A stretch of DNA of 64,000 nucleotides from Lacisediminihabitans profunda (GCF_008040105.1 NZ_VRMG01000013.1:18535-82534); one strand, 5' to 3'; counted from the first letter of the stretch, positions 8,625 through 19,270 are shown. The notes: generated by a model from the letters alone, not told the origin. Made by a program: numbers and translations.

Positions 8625-10946
8625 CTAACGCTTGAACAGCTTCTTGACACTATAACCACCAAGGGATCGCAGGGAGATCGCTGCTCGGATGCGCTGCCGT
8701 CGCGTTCGCCCCCGATCGATGGTGATGATCATCGCCTCCACGGACCGCCAGACCTGGTCGGCCTCCTCCGCGCGCGGTTCGTTCGGGGAGAAGATCGCCC
8801 GGTCCGCGACCGTCGCGAGCACGAGCGGCTTCATGCCTCCCACGGTGGCCGCCACCTCGGTCCTGGTGGGGAACGGCGGCGGGGTGTATCCGCGGTCGAT
8901 GACCGAATTCTCGAATTCCTGCCAGCCGCCGCTGATGCGCTGCAGAGGAGTCGGTGCCCTCCTGCGCAGGACACGTCTTCTCAGCTTCGCCGCCACGATT
9001 GCGGCGAAGGGGGCAAGGAGGATGGCCGCGCCCACCGCCACCCAGCCGAGGATCCGGAGAACGGCAAGCAGCACGACGAGGATCGGGCTGAGGTTGACGG
9101 GCTCGTCCTGGGTGCTGTCCGGGGGCACCGGGCTGTTGTCGGTCTTCTGGTCCTCGACCGGGGGCTGCACGGGCGATTGCGGCCTGGCGATCGTCGTCGG
9201 ATCCTTGGGCTGCGCTGCCGGGATCTCCCGCACCGGCGGAGTCGGATCGATCGCCACCCAGCCGTACTGCGCCGTGTCCACCTCGATCCACGCCGACACG
9301 TCCTTGCCGAGCACCCTGGTGACTCCGGTCGCGTTCGCGTCCTTGGGCGCGAAGCCGAAGACGACCCGCGCCGGGAAGCCGAGCTGCCTCGCCATGAGGG
9401 CCGCCGTGACGGCGTACTGTTCCTGGTCCCCGATCATCCGCTGGTCGGTCAGCAGTTGGGTGATCCGGTCGGCGGCATGCCCGGATCGGCTGGCCGGTTC
9501 GTCCGCCGAGACGCCATGGCTCAGATAGCCCGCCTTCTTGAGGGCCGCGATCATGGCGACGAGGCGCGCTCCCCCTCCGTCGACCCCCTTCACCCAGCCG
9601 TCGAGCGTGGCGAGCAGGTTTTCGGGAAGCACGCCGATCCGCGGGACCACTGCCGCCCCCGGGCCGACGCTGGCAAGCTGGCCGCTGTCTGGCTGCCGGG
9701 GAAGTACCGCGCTGAGCGTGTAGGAATCGCCGGCATGCAGTTGCTTCACCACGGCCGCGGTGCCGCTCGCGTTGTTGTAGTAAAACGAGTCTCGGAGGGC
9801 GGCGGCGTCGTTTCCCGCGAAGGCGATGCTCTCGAACTTGCCCACTGTGGGAACCCAGACACCGGTGTACGAACCCACGGTGACCGTGACGGTCACCCGG
9901 CGACCGGTGACCGCCGACTGGTCGAAGGTGTACGGCACCCGGGTGAAGGAGCCGGACTCGCTCGAGACCGCGCCGCTGCCCACGGCGTAGACGATGCCGT
10001 CGTAGCTGTCGAGGGTGGCGATGCGGATGCGGCCGTCGGCCGGCAGGCCCGCCACGGTGAGCATGGTGCTGTCCGCGGTTCCGGACTCCTCGTAGCGGCG
10101 GAAGCCGCTCAGCGGGCTCGGATAGGAGCGGGGGTCGAATGGCTGCTCGATGGCCGTGCGGATCACCTGGCGGGTGGTGGTCGGGGGCAGGGCGAGAGCC
10201 GCGGCCACCGACGATCCGGCGGCGAGGGCGATGATGAGCACGGCACCGATCAGCGATCGGGCGGCGATCAGCCCGCGGTCGGCTGTCGCCTCGACAGGGG
10301 CACCACCCGGCACCGTACCCTGCGCGGCGAGCGCTCGGACCTGCTCGCGGCGGCGATACCAGCGCTGCCAGGCGATCCAGAGCAACACAACGCCCAGGAG
10401 GCCGAGCGAGAGTTGAAGCGGGAGAACTGCCGTGGCCGGACCGAACAGGATCCCGGCCACGAAGAGAGTGATGGGCCCGAGCGCGCCGAGCTCCCCCCAC
10501 CGGCCTCGGATGGCGGTCGACAGTCCCACGACGGTCGTCACCAGCACGAGCACCAGGGCCGGCACGAGCAGAGCCTGGTAGCTGCCGACGGGCGGAGTGA
10601 TGGTGACGAGCTGTTTCCAGCTCAGCGCGGTGCCGGTGGCGAGTTCGGCCAGCCCGTCGAGAGTGGGCAGCACACCGAACAGGGCACGGCTCGGAATGGC
10701 GAGCGGAACACCGATCGCGAAGTAGGCCGCGACCGTGACGAGCAGCACCACGAGACTCGACCAGCGGTAGCGCGCCCCGCCGATCGCGATGAGGGTACCG
10801 ATGCCCATCGCGACGAGCACGACCACGACGAACTGGGGGCTCTGGTAGATCGGCCAGAGTTCGACGCTCGCGATCGCGGTCGCCAGCCACAGCATCGCGG
10901 TGTTGGCCACGACGAAGGACTGGGGCAGCGCCCGGCGGGAGGTCAT
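8625..10946 (-). CDS. Transglutaminase-fold membrane protein lacking catalytic Cys and His
   Basis: 773 residues. About six membrane segments lie in residues 10-215, then a large extracellular part, then a final membrane segment and a cytoplasmic tail. The transglutaminase-like core is recognisable (LMARQLGFPARVVFGF ... AWIEVD ... WVAIDPTPP). The catalytic Cys is replaced: the site reads GDQEQYAV instead of GxCEQ, encoded by CAG. The catalytic His before AWIEV is Ser. Only the Asp of IDPTP is kept, so hydrolase or crosslinking activity is unlikely. The ATG at 10946 overlaps the DUF58 stop (ATGA). Genes of this type always travel with MoxR and DUF58. A structural or peptide-binding envelope role is inferred. 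Confidence 0.85.
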   Translation of the reverse strand: MTSRRALPQSFVVANTAMLWLATAIASVELWPIYQSPQFVVVVLVAMGIGTLIAIGGARYRWSSLVVLLVTVAAYFAIGVPLAIPSRALFGVLPTLDGLAELATGTALSWKQLVTITPPVGSYQALLVPALVLVLVTTVVGLSTAIRGRWGELGALGPITLFVAGILFGPATAVLPLQLSLGLLGVVLLWIAWQRWYRRREQVRALAAQGTVPGGAPVEATADRGLIAARSLIGAVLIIALAAGSSVAAALALPPTTTRQVIRTAIEQPFDPRSYPSPLSGFRRYEESGTADSTMLTVAGLPADGRIRIATLDSYDGIVYAVGSGAVSSESGSFTRVPYTFDQSAVTGRRVTVTVTVGSYTGVWVPTVGKFESIAFAGNDAAALRDSFYYNNASGTAAVVKQLHAGDSYTLSAVLPRQPDSGQLASVGPGAAVVPRIGVLPENLLATLDGWVKGVDGGGARLVAMIAALKKAGYLSHGVSADEPASRSGHAADRITQLLTDQRMIGDQEQYAVTAALMARQLGFPARVVFGFAPKDANATGVTRVLGKDVSAWIEVDTAQYGWVAIDPTPPVREIPAAQPKDPTTIARPQSPVQPPVEDQKTDNSPVPPDSTQDEPVNLSPILVVLLAVLRILGWVAVGAAILLAPFAAIVAAKLRRRVLRRRAPTPLQRISGGWQEFENSVIDRGYTPPPFPTRTEVAATVGGMKPLVLATVADRAIFSPNEPRAEEADQVWRSVEAMIITIDRGRTRRQRIRAAISLRSLGGYSVKKLFKR

Positions 10947-12361
10947 GCCGCCGCCGACCGGGCGAGCGACTTCTGAAGATCCTCGAGGAATCCGATGGTG
11001 AGAACGCTGAGGCCGGCCACCCTGCGGAGCCCGGGCACCGTCTCCGGGTCGCACACGATGGCGACGACCTCGACGCCGGGCGGAAACTTGGTGGAGGCGG
11101 CCCGCAACTCGGTGGGCGTTGCGAGCGAACCGCAGACCAGGAAGGCCACGGAGATGCCGATCACCTCGTCCGCCGCGACCCGCGCGACATCGAGGATTCC
11201 GAGGGCCGATTCCGCGTGTTCGACCACCGAGAGGTCATCGAGCAGTCTCGTCCTCGTGAGCGTGTTGAGGTGCCGCACGGCGAGCACCTTCCGCTTAGCG
11301 AATTCCGGCGTCTTCTCACTCACGACGACCGAGACATTCCGGGCATCCCGGATCGCGCGCGCACCGAGCGAACCGGCCACGCTCACCGCCATCTCGAATT
11401 CCTCGTCCGTCGCGTAGTTCGCGGTGGCCAGGCTCAACGCGATCACGAGGTGGCTTCGCCGGGTCTCCTCGAATTGGCGCACCATGTACGTGCCGGTCTT
11501 GGCCGTGCTCTTCCAGTGGATGTAGCGGCGATCGTCGCCAGGAACATACTCGCGCAGGGCGTGGAACGAGACGTCGCTGTTGGAGATGTCGCGCGTGGGG
11601 TTGCCCTCGAGGTCGCGGATGAACCCGGTGCTGGTGCTGGGAATGCCGATGGTGCGGGGGTGCACGAACAGTTGAACGGCGCCCGTCCACACCAGTTCCC
11701 GACGCACGAGGCCCACCGGGTCCGCGCGCACCGTGCGAACCGGTCCGATCGAGAGGATTCCCCGCCGGGCGGTGGGCACCACGAATTCGTGCTCGGAGCT
11801 CGCACCGCGGTCGAGGCTCGGCATGGCGAGCTCGGCGAGTCCCGTGCCGATGGGCACCTCGACCTTCACCCCGGCGATCCGGCGACGCACGGGGTTGGTC
11901 ACGGTCACGACGCCCGTGGCCCTCTCCCCCACCACGACTCGGCTGTGCGGAACCGTCAACTCGATCCTGACGGCATTGCGGCCGATGAGATAGAGCGCCG
12001 CGACGACGATCAGAACGCTCCCCGCGAACCCGACGGCCACCAGCTCGATCCAGCCGAGCTGGTATCCAAGCACGAACGCGATCGGCACGGCGAAGAGCAT
12101 CACCCAGCCCAGCGGAGTGATGACCGCCGACACTCGTCGCGATACCCTGCCGACGACCAGGCCCAGAGCCCGCACGAGCCGCACCCCGACGACGATCGCG
12201 TCCGCCATGAGTCCGGTCCGCGTGCCGACGATGCGGGTTCGGGCGTTTGTCAGTCCCTCGGTCGTCGTGAAGTGCGCGGTATCGGCTCGCGCGGACGAGG
12301 TCGAGGTGGTCGAGCGGGCCGAGCGCTCCGGCAACCGCAGGAAGTCGCTTCTCTCGGTCAC
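10943..12361 (-). CDS. DUF58 domain membrane protein
   Basis: 472 residues with two membrane segments near residues 83-127 and a C-terminal DUF58 region marked by REYVPGDDRRYIHWKSTAKTG. DUF58 proteins have a von Willebrand A-like fold and are partners of MoxR ATPases. The segment expected to carry the metal-site DxSxS motif reads LVIALSLATAN here, so a MIDAS metal site appears absent. The start is GTG at 12361, overlapping the MoxR stop by four bases (GTGA), so the two are translationally coupled. Molecular function is unknown; a role in assembling the neighbouring envelope proteins is inferred. Confidence 0.85.
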   Translation of the reverse strand: MTERSDFLRLPERSARSTTSTSSARADTAHFTTTEGLTNARTRIVGTRTGLMADAIVVGVRLVRALGLVVGRVSRRVSAVITPLGWVMLFAVPIAFVLGYQLGWIELVAVGFAGSVLIVVAALYLIGRNAVRIELTVPHSRVVVGERATGVVTVTNPVRRRIAGVKVEVPIGTGLAELAMPSLDRGASSEHEFVVPTARRGILSIGPVRTVRADPVGLVRRELVWTGAVQLFVHPRTIGIPSTSTGFIRDLEGNPTRDISNSDVSFHALREYVPGDDRRYIHWKSTAKTGTYMVRQFEETRRSHLVIALSLATANYATDEEFEMAVSVAGSLGARAIRDARNVSVVVSEKTPEFAKRKVLAVRHLNTLTRTRLLDDLSVVEHAESALGILDVARVAADEVIGISVAFLVCGSLATPTELRAASTKFPPGVEVVAIVCDPETVPGLRRVAGLSVLTIGFLEDLQKSLARSAAA

Positions 12362-13329
12362 ACCGCTTGCCTGTCACTCGGCGGTGGTGTCTCGATCAGG
12401 ATCTGGGCGATCACGCTTGACGCGGTCACGCCGTCGAACTCCGCCTCCGGGTCGAGGAGGAGCCGGTGGGCGAGGACGGGCTCGGCGAGCGCCTTCACGT
12501 CGTCCGGAATCACGTAGTGGCGACCGTTTGCGGCCGCGAGGGTCTTCGCCGTGCGGATCAGCGCGAGCGCGCCGCGCACACTCGCCCCCAGACGGATCTC
12601 GGCGGTGGATCGCGTCGCCTCGACGAGCCTCGAAACATAGTCGTTGATCGAGGGGTCGACGTGCACGGTGCGAGCGAGCGCGCCCATCTCCACGATGACC
12701 TGGGCCGACGCGATGGGCGGCAGGATCGTCTCGTGGGCCTTGACCCCCGCTCCCTCGAGGATCCGCACGGTGGAGGCGTGGTCCGGGTAGCCGATCGACG
12801 CCTTCATGATGAAGCGGTCGAGCTGGGCCTCGGGCAACCGGTAGGTGCCCGCCTGCTCGATCGGGTTCTGGGTGGCGATGACCATGAAGGGCGCCCCGAC
12901 GTCATGGGTCACCCCGTCGACGGTGACCTGTCCCTCCTCCATCACCTCGAGGAGCGCGGCCTGGGTCTTGGGGCTGGCGCGGTTGATCTCGTCCGCCAGC
13001 ACGATGTTGGCGAACACCGGCCCGCGGTGGAACTCGAAGTCGTTGGCGCCCTGGTCGTAGATGCTCACCCCGGTGATGTCCCCCGGCAGCAGGTCGGGCG
13101 TGAACTGGATGCGGTTGGTCGACCCGTCGACGCTCTGCGCCATGGCACGGGCGAGGGAGGTCTTGCCGGTGCCCGGGAAGTCCTCGAGCAGGAGGTGGCC
13201 CTCGCTCAATAGGGCCGTGAACGACAGTTTGATCACGAAGGTCTTCCCGAGCAGTACCTGGTCCACATTCGAGACGAGCCGGTTGAAGCGCTCCGAAAAC
13301 CAGGTGGCCTGTTCGGCTGTCATCGTCAT
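12358..13329 (-). CDS. MoxR-family AAA+ ATPase
   Basis: 323 residues, the usual MoxR length. It has Walker A ([12 protein letters not shown]), the MoxR hallmark DLLPGDITG, Walker [26 protein letters not shown], sensor 1 in [12 protein letters not shown] and the C-terminal helical lid. MoxR ATPases act as chaperones that mature protein complexes, usually with a DUF58 protein. The ATG at 13329 has AGAAGG eleven bases upstream; an ATG two codons later is too far from it. It overlaps the DUF58 gene and follows the FN3 gene by 40 bases. The client is probably one of the membrane proteins of this block. Confidence 0.92.
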   Translation of the reverse strand: MTMTAEQATWFSERFNRLVSNVDQVLLGKTFVIKLSFTALLSEGHLLLEDFPGTGKTSLARAMAQSVDGSTNRIQFTPDLLPGDITGVSIYDQGANDFEFHRGPVFANIVLADEINRASPKTQAALLEVMEEGQVTVDGVTHDVGAPFMVIATQNPIEQAGTYRLPEAQLDRFIMKASIGYPDHASTVRILEGAGVKAHETILPPIASAQVIVEMGALARTVHVDPSINDYVSRLVEATRSTAEIRLGASVRGALALIRTAKTLAAANGRHYVIPDDVKALAEPVLAHRLLLDPEAEFDGVTASSVIAQILIETPPPSDRQAV

Positions 13330-13369
13330 ACTGTCTGTTACCTTCTCGTTGGGGCGGCCGAGCGGGGCA

Positions 13370-16300
13370 CTACTGCGGCTTCCCGCTCGTGTCGTACGTT
13401 ATGTCATAGGTCTTGCCGCCGTTGGCCACCACGCGGATGTCGAGGTGCGGCGCACCGAGGGAGCCGTCGGCCTGGCACTGCCCGGCCTCGCTCAGGTCGG
13501 CCGCGCTCGCAGTCTGCCACGGTCCGCCGGGAGTGTCTCCGCAGCGGTACTGGATCGCCTCGTAGTCGCCCGCCGGCCAGTTCGCCCAGGTGAACGTTCC
13601 GCTCTGGTCGATCACGCCATCCCCGGTGAGAGCGAAGGCCAGGCTCGAGACCTGCGGATCGACGGGCGTGCCGAGGTGGAACGATGCCGACCACTGCGAC
13701 TGGCAGATCGCGGCGGCGCCACCGTAGCTGCGACACGCGCGCAGCTGCACCGACACGTCCTGGCCGTAGAGCGACGTGGCGGTGAGTGGGTCTCCGATGC
13801 CGACCGAGCCTGAGGTGGATGGCACTCCGCCGCTGACCAGCCGGTAGAAGAACGAGTAGTCGCTGGTGAAGTCGGTCGGGCCACTCGAAGCGCCGGTCAG
13901 AATGAAATTGAAGACGTTCCCGGTCTGGGACGGGCCGGTTGTCGACACCCCGGTGATCACTCCGGGGCTCGTGTGGGCGGTGACCGCCGCGCTCGGCGAG
14001 CACCCCATGCTGTTGGTCGCGAAGACGACGAGGGAGTAGTTCGCCTCGCTCGAGAGGCCGGTGAAGGTGGTCGAGGTTGCCGTGCCCACCGACCTCGAGA
14101 TCGAGCCGGGAGGGTTGGTCCTGGCACAGGTCGGGGCCGCCCCGGTGTACGCCACGGCGGTGTAGCCGCTGATCGGTCGCCCGTTGTCGGTGAAGACGCC
14201 GGCCCAGTCGAGCGAGATCGACGTGTCGACAGCCGCCGCCGTCGGTGCGGCCACCGCGATCGGCGCGCCGGCCGGGGTCGCGCTCGTGCCCGAGGAGGTC
14301 CAGGTGGTGAGCGGGGCGTACGCCGAGTTGCGGGCGCTCACGCTCACCGGCACGGTCTGGCCGTTGGTGAGGCCGTTGACGTCCACGGTGCAGGTCGACC
14401 CGGAGCACGCCGACGGGTCGACGTCGACCGCGCGCGAGCCGGCCGTGACGTGGTAGCTGTTTACCGGGCTGCCGCCGGAACCGGTGGTGACCTCGGTCCA
14501 GGAGATCCGAAGCCCGCCATCGAGCGGGTCGGCGCCGACCGAGGCCGGCGCGCCAGGCACGATGTCCGACCACACTGTGGTTCCGAGCCCGACCGGGTCT
14601 GAGTTTCCGATCGCATTCTTCGCCACCACCCGCAGACGCACCGCGTTGTCCGGTCCGTTGCCCGGCGTCGCGATGTCGCAGATCGCCGCAGCGCACGGCG
14701 TGGTGGACAGCAACACCAGCGACGGGCTGTACTCGAGAACATCGAAGCCGGTGATCGGCGAGTTGTTCGCGGCCCCCGCGCTCCAGCGAAGCGTGATCAT
14801 CCTGTCACCGAAGGCGGTGGCCTGCACCGCGACGACCGGATCGGGCCGGTCCTGAACGGACACCTTCACGGATCCCCAGACATACCGGTCCGGGTCGCCA
14901 GTGGCATCGGCGACCTGGTATTGCAGGCTGGTGTCGCCGGGCGCGGCAGAGGAGGCCACGGTGATGGTGAGCCTCCGCTTGTCAGCGCTCGGCGAGATCG
15001 AGAGCCCATCCGGCAGCTGTCCACCGTCGAGCCCGCGAATGGCGACGACGCTGAGCGGCTTGCCGGGGAAGGGGTTAGTGGGCTCGTCGTTGGCGAGCAC
15101 GTCCACCGTGGTCGTCTGGCCGCGTTGCGCGAGCACCGAGTCCGGCGCGGGCTTGGCGAGCGGGCGGGTGGACGCGACCACGTTGAGCTGGATCCGACCC
15201 GACTGACCGGCCGCGAGGGCGTCCCGCACGCCGAGCAGGATGGAGGTCGTCGAGTTCTTCGGAACGCCCTCGTTCGCGCGAATGGTGAGCGTCTGGTCAG
15301 CGAGGGTGTAGCTGAAGCCATCGGGCAGGGGGCTGAGCACCGTGTATGCGAGCTCGGCGACGTCCTTGGGGTACGGATAGTTCGTGAGTTTCACCAGGTC
15401 GAGGACCTTGGATTCCCCGGGTTCGAAGTCGATGACACCACCCACGAAGGAGGGCGGCTGGTTGGCTCTGGCGGTCACCTTGATCGGGAGCACGAGAGTC
15501 GCGACGTGCCCGTTCGGGTCGTTCACCGAGTCGCCGTCGGTCACCGTGAACGAAATCGAGGCCGGCCCGAAGTACTTCTCGGCTGAGGTGAACCTGAGGG
15601 TGTGGTCGTTGACGACGAGCGGGTCGCCGTTGGCGTGGGTGGCCTGCACACTCGTGGAATCGGTGAGTCGAACGTTCTTCCCGCCGATCGCGAGCACGTA
15701 GTCCGCGAGGTCGATGGTGAGCGTCGACTCGCTCGCCACCGTGAGCGGCGGTGCCTTGCGATTGAGCTGCGGCAGGGCGTCGTCGAGCCCCGGTACCCAG
15801 ACGAAGGCATACGACACCACCCTCGAATCGTCGGGGTTCGCCACGGCGAACGGGATGATCTGGCTCTTGTTCTGCACGGACACCCGGATGCGCTTGGTCG
15901 AGGTCACCGTGGCGGTGGTGTCGTAGCCCGGCAACAGCGAGACCTTGAGGGTGTTGGCGTTACCGTCGGCGAAGAAGGTCTTGGCGAGCACGTTCACGTC
16001 GACCGTTTCGCGGCCGAGGATGTCGGTGAGCGTGAGGACCGTGTCGCTCACCACCGGATGGGCACGGGGAGCATTCGGGTCGACGGTCACGGTGATGAAG
16101 TTCGAGCTGGTGCCCCCGAAGGCATTCTGAATCGTGTAGACCAGTCCGTAGGTGCCCGGGGCGCTCGGCGGGGTGACCTTCACAACGTCCCCGACGATCG
16201 AGGCGACGATGTCCTTGGCGTTCGGCTCGACCTTGATGATCTTGAGCGATCCGCCGTCCGGGTCCGAGTCGTTGGCGAGCACCTGGATGGATACTGTGGT

Positions 16301-19261
16301 GCCCGGCCGTGTCGTCACCTCGTCCTCGATCGCGACCGGGTTGCGGGCGCCGTCCAGTTTCGGGCTTATCCCCACTCGCACGGTGCCGACGGCGCGGGCG
16401 CCGAGGGCGTCGATCACCGTGTAGGTGAAGGTGTCGGTGCCGGCCGAATAACTGCCGGCCTCGTAGTCGATGAAGTCGGTGCCGACGTCGATCACGGACC
16501 CCTTCAGCGGGCTCGTGGCCTGCCCGAGCAACTGCACGGAGTCGCCGTCCGGATCGATCCCCGTGAGCGGGACCTTGATGCGCACGGTCTCCCCCGCCAA
16601 GACCCGGGAGACGATGGTGACGGGCACCGGCGGGTTGTTCGTGGCCTCGACGGCCTCTCGAACCGCGATCTTCACCTGGGCCTGCGCGACCTGGCCATCC
16701 GGTCCGGAGACCTCGTAGATCGCGGTGAAGTCTCCCGTCTTCTGCGGGGCCAGGTAACGAAGCACGTCACCGGAGGTGAAGAGCAGCCCGGAACTGTTGC
16801 CGAGACTCGTGGTCAGCACCGGGTTGAGGGTGAGCTTCTCCCCGTCCGGCTGCACGTCATTGTTGAGGACGGGGATGTCGATCGCGTCGCCGACGCGCAC
16901 GGTGACGGCGTCGTCGTTGGCGATGGGCGGCTGCAGCTGGGAGGGCACGGGGATCTCGACGACGGTCACGATTCCCTCGGACTCGGCGAGCCCGTTGCTC
17001 ACTCGATAGTTGAAACTCACCGGGCCGGACTCGAGCGGGGCGACGAGCGTGACCCGGATGGACCGCTGCTCGATCACCTCGGCCCGGATGCCCGCGTTCG
17101 GCGCGATGTTGTAGACGCCGGTCACCAACAGCACCGCGCCGCCCGGATCGATGTCCGTGGAGGCGACGTCGATGGTCTGGCTGCTGAGCGTCTTCACGAA
17201 GATGGTCTTCGGAATGGTGATCGGCTTGCTGTTCGCGTCGGGCGGTGCGGCAACCTCGACCCGAATCTCCCCGGTGGCCGTCTGGTCCCCGTCGTTCACG
17301 ACGTACTCGAGGTAGTGGGTTCCCACCTCGGTGCTCGAGAAGCGGAAGGTGCCGGCCTCGAGACTCGCCACGATGGTGGCGCCGGTCTTGGCCGGCACAC
17401 TCGCGAGCCGGAGTGTGCCGCTGCCGCCGCGCACGTGCTCGAGCGGGTTCACCGTGACCTCCTGGCCCGCATAAGCGGGAACCACGAAGGGGTCGGCGAT
17501 GATCGGTACCTGGCCGGACGGCTTCACGGTGACCGTGAGACTGCCCGCGCCGTTCGCCCGGCCGTCCGAGACGACAAGTGATACCGAACGCAGCGCGCCG
17601 GGCGCTCCACCCTCGGTGAAGACGACGCTGCCCTCCGGCTTGTAGCTCACTCGGTCCGGCGCCTCGGTCGCCGCGTTGGACAGGTAGAACGCGTCCCCGT
17701 CCGGATCCACCCAGTCGCCGAGCACCGTCTTGACCGTCACGCGACCGCCCTGAGCCACGATGGCCTTCGTCTGCCGCACCTGCTGCGGCGGCGAATTCTC
17801 GTTCGGGGTGCGCATGGTCACGGTGACGGTCGCGCTCGCTGAGCCTCCGCGCCCGTCGCTGATCGTGTAGCCGAAGGTGAGAGTCCCGGTGGCCGCCGGG
17901 CTCAGCGTCACCTGCAGCTGCTGCCCGTTGTTGATGATGTCCACGCGTCCGACGTTCTCGTCCACGGCGGTGACCGCGGTGATCACGAGCACGTCGCCGT
18001 TCGCGTCGTAGTCGTTCAGCAGCACGGGCAGCATGCTCGTGCGTGCCGGCCTCGCCCCGAACGCGTCATTCACCGCGACCGGCGGCACCTGTGCCTTCTC
18101 GTAGTTGGGCGGCGTGTCCTCCTGGTTCGTGTCGACCTTTTGCTGGTCCTGCTTCACGGTGATGAGCTCTGACCAGTTGTTGATGAGCTCGCCGCCCTGC
18201 TGCACCGCCCAGGTCGCGCCGCCGCGAGGGTCGTTGAGAACGACATTTCCGCCGTTCGCCTCGAAGGCGAGCCGGCTGGACGCCGAGGCCACCGACGGCA
18301 GGCGCAGCGTCCGCGCCGCCTCGGTTCCACACTTGCGCCAGGCGCCTCCGCCCGACCAGGCCGCGAAGGTGCAGCCTCCGACGATCATCGGCGCCGCGGC
18401 GAATCCGGTCTTCCCGGTCTCGAGGCGCACCGGGTCTCCGCCGCCGAGAGGCACCCGCAACAGGCCGCCGGAGTAGCCGACGAGCACCGCGTCGCCCGAT
18501 GCCGTCGGCTGCTGAAGCACGGGATTGTCGGTGATCGCGATCTCGGCGGTGAGGTCGACGCTGCCGGCGGCGGTGTGGAGCACGCGGCTCGCCGAGTCGA
18601 GCACGGCCCAGCGCCCGCCCGCCGAACTGATAGAGAAGGTGCTCTGGGCATCGCCGAAGTTCGCGGAGTTCGTCTGGTCGACGGTGTCGCCGTGGGCGGC
18701 ATCCACCCGGTACACCTGGTGGGCGGCCCGGGAGAACGCGTACAGCACGCCCTCCGGCGTGACGCTCGCGACCGTGTCAGCGCCCAGGCTCAACGTGGGC
18801 TGGGTCTGGGCACTGAAGGTCGGCAGTTGGGCGACCGGCAGAATCCAGAATTCGCCGGTGCCTCCTGACCCGACGACGACGTTGTCGCCGGCGAGGAACA
18901 GTTGGGGATTCTGCGGCGGGAGAGGCACGCTGTCGAGGACCTTCGAGGTGGCGGGGTCCACCACATCGACCTTGGCGTTGCTGTGGTCGAACAACAGCAC
19001 GGTCGCACCATTCTGCACGACGTCGATGTTCGCGCCCGTGCTTGCAACCACCGTGTTGAGCGCGAGCACCTGGGTGTTCGCCCGGCCGATCACCTCTTTT
19101 GTGCCGTTGGCGACCCAGACCGAGCCGTCGCCGAGATCGAGTCGCTGAGCCGTGTAGCCGGTGGAAACGAACGCGACCGTGGCGAGCAGGGCGGCGATGA
19201 CCGTGCCACTCGTCGCGGTGGCGACGAGCGACTTGTGGGATCCGAGCCACTGCCTAAACAC
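13370..19261 (-). CDS. Giant membrane-anchored Ig-like/fibronectin type III repeat protein
   Basis: 1963 residues. One membrane helix (about 14-36) follows a short basic N-terminus, giving a type II anchor with nearly all of the chain outside. Residues about 40-370 look like a beta-propeller. From about 385 to 1490, Ig/cadherin-like repeats recur every 90-100 residues with signatures such as VLLNDYDANGD, VLNNDVQPDGE and VLANDSDPDGG. From about 1490 on there are FN3 domains (MITLRWSAGAANNSPITGFDVLEY; GLRISWTEV; SLDWAGVFTDNG). The start is GTG at 19261, nine bases after the kinase gene. It corresponds to fn3 of the bifidobacterial PFNA cluster. A surface-adhesin or envelope-scaffold role is inferred; no enzymatic motif is seen. 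Confidence 0.88.
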   Translation of the reverse strand: MFRQWLGSHKSLVATATSGTVIAALLATVAFVSTGYTAQRLDLGDGSVWVANGTKEVIGRANTQVLALNTVVASTGANIDVVQNGATVLLFDHSNAKVDVVDPATSKVLDSVPLPPQNPQLFLAGDNVVVGSGGTGEFWILPVAQLPTFSAQTQPTLSLGADTVASVTPEGVLYAFSRAAHQVYRVDAAHGDTVDQTNSANFGDAQSTFSISSAGGRWAVLDSASRVLHTAAGSVDLTAEIAITDNPVLQQPTASGDAVLVGYSGGLLRVPLGGGDPVRLETGKTGFAAAPMIVGGCTFAAWSGGGAWRKCGTEAARTLRLPSVASASSRLAFEANGGNVVLNDPRGGATWAVQQGGELINNWSELITVKQDQQKVDTNQEDTPPNYEKAQVPPVAVNDAFGARPARTSMLPVLLNDYDANGDVLVITAVTAVDENVGRVDIINNGQQLQVTLSPAATGTLTFGYTISDGRGGSASATVTVTMRTPNENSPPQQVRQTKAIVAQGGRVTVKTVLGDWVDPDGDAFYLSNAATEAPDRVSYKPEGSVVFTEGGAPGALRSVSLVVSDGRANGAGSLTVTVKPSGQVPIIADPFVVPAYAGQEVTVNPLEHVRGGSGTLRLASVPAKTGATIVASLEAGTFRFSSTEVGTHYLEYVVNDGDQTATGEIRVEVAAPPDANSKPITIPKTIFVKTLSSQTIDVASTDIDPGGAVLLVTGVYNIAPNAGIRAEVIEQRSIRVTLVAPLESGPVSFNYRVSNGLAESEGIVTVVEIPVPSQLQPPIANDDAVTVRVGDAIDIPVLNNDVQPDGEKLTLNPVLTTSLGNSSGLLFTSGDVLRYLAPQKTGDFTAIYEVSGPDGQVAQAQVKIAVREAVEATNNPPVPVTIVSRVLAGETVRIKVPLTGIDPDGDSVQLLGQATSPLKGSVIDVGTDFIDYEAGSYSAGTDTFTYTVIDALGARAVGTVRVGISPKLDGARNPVAIEDEVTTRPGTTVSIQVLANDSDPDGGSLKIIKVEPNAKDIVASIVGDVVKVTPPSAPGTYGLVYTIQNAFGGTSSNFITVTVDPNAPRAHPVVSDTVLTLTDILGRETVDVNVLAKTFFADGNANTLKVSLLPGYDTTATVTSTKRIRVSVQNKSQIIPFAVANPDDSRVVSYAFVWVPGLDDALPQLNRKAPPLTVASESTLTIDLADYVLAIGGKNVRLTDSTSVQATHANGDPLVVNDHTLRFTSAEKYFGPASISFTVTDGDSVNDPNGHVATLVLPIKVTARANQPPSFVGGVIDFEPGESKVLDLVKLTNYPYPKDVAELAYTVLSPLPDGFSYTLADQTLTIRANEGVPKNSTTSILLGVRDALAAGQSGRIQLNVVASTRPLAKPAPDSVLAQRGQTTTVDVLANDEPTNPFPGKPLSVVAIRGLDGGQLPDGLSISPSADKRRLTITVASSAAPGDTSLQYQVADATGDPDRYVWGSVKVSVQDRPDPVVAVQATAFGDRMITLRWSAGAANNSPITGFDVLEYSPSLVLLSTTPCAAAICDIATPGNGPDNAVRLRVVAKNAIGNSDPVGLGTTVWSDIVPGAPASVGADPLDGGLRISWTEVTTGSGGSPVNSYHVTAGSRAVDVDPSACSGSTCTVDVNGLTNGQTVPVSVSARNSAYAPLTTWTSSGTSATPAGAPIAVAAPTAAAVDTSISLDWAGVFTDNGRPISGYTAVAYTGAAPTCARTNPPGSISRSVGTATSTTFTGLSSEANYSLVVFATNSMGCSPSAAVTAHTSPGVITGVSTTGPSQTGNVFNFILTGASSGPTDFTSDYSFFYRLVSGGVPSTSGSVGIGDPLTATSLYGQDVSVQLRACRSYGGAAAICQSQWSASFHLGTPVDPQVSSLAFALTGDGVIDQSGTFTWANWPAGDYEAIQYRCGDTPGGPWQTASAADLSEAGQCQADGSLGAPHLDIRVVANGGKTYDITYDTSGKPQ

Positions 19262-19270
19262 GGGAACCGA

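Noticed and set aside
15602..17581. 659-residue open frame on the plus strand within the FN3 gene
   Set aside because: It is antisense to the repeat-rich FN3 gene, whose Ig-like motifs are clear; His/Arg/Val-rich composition with no domain.
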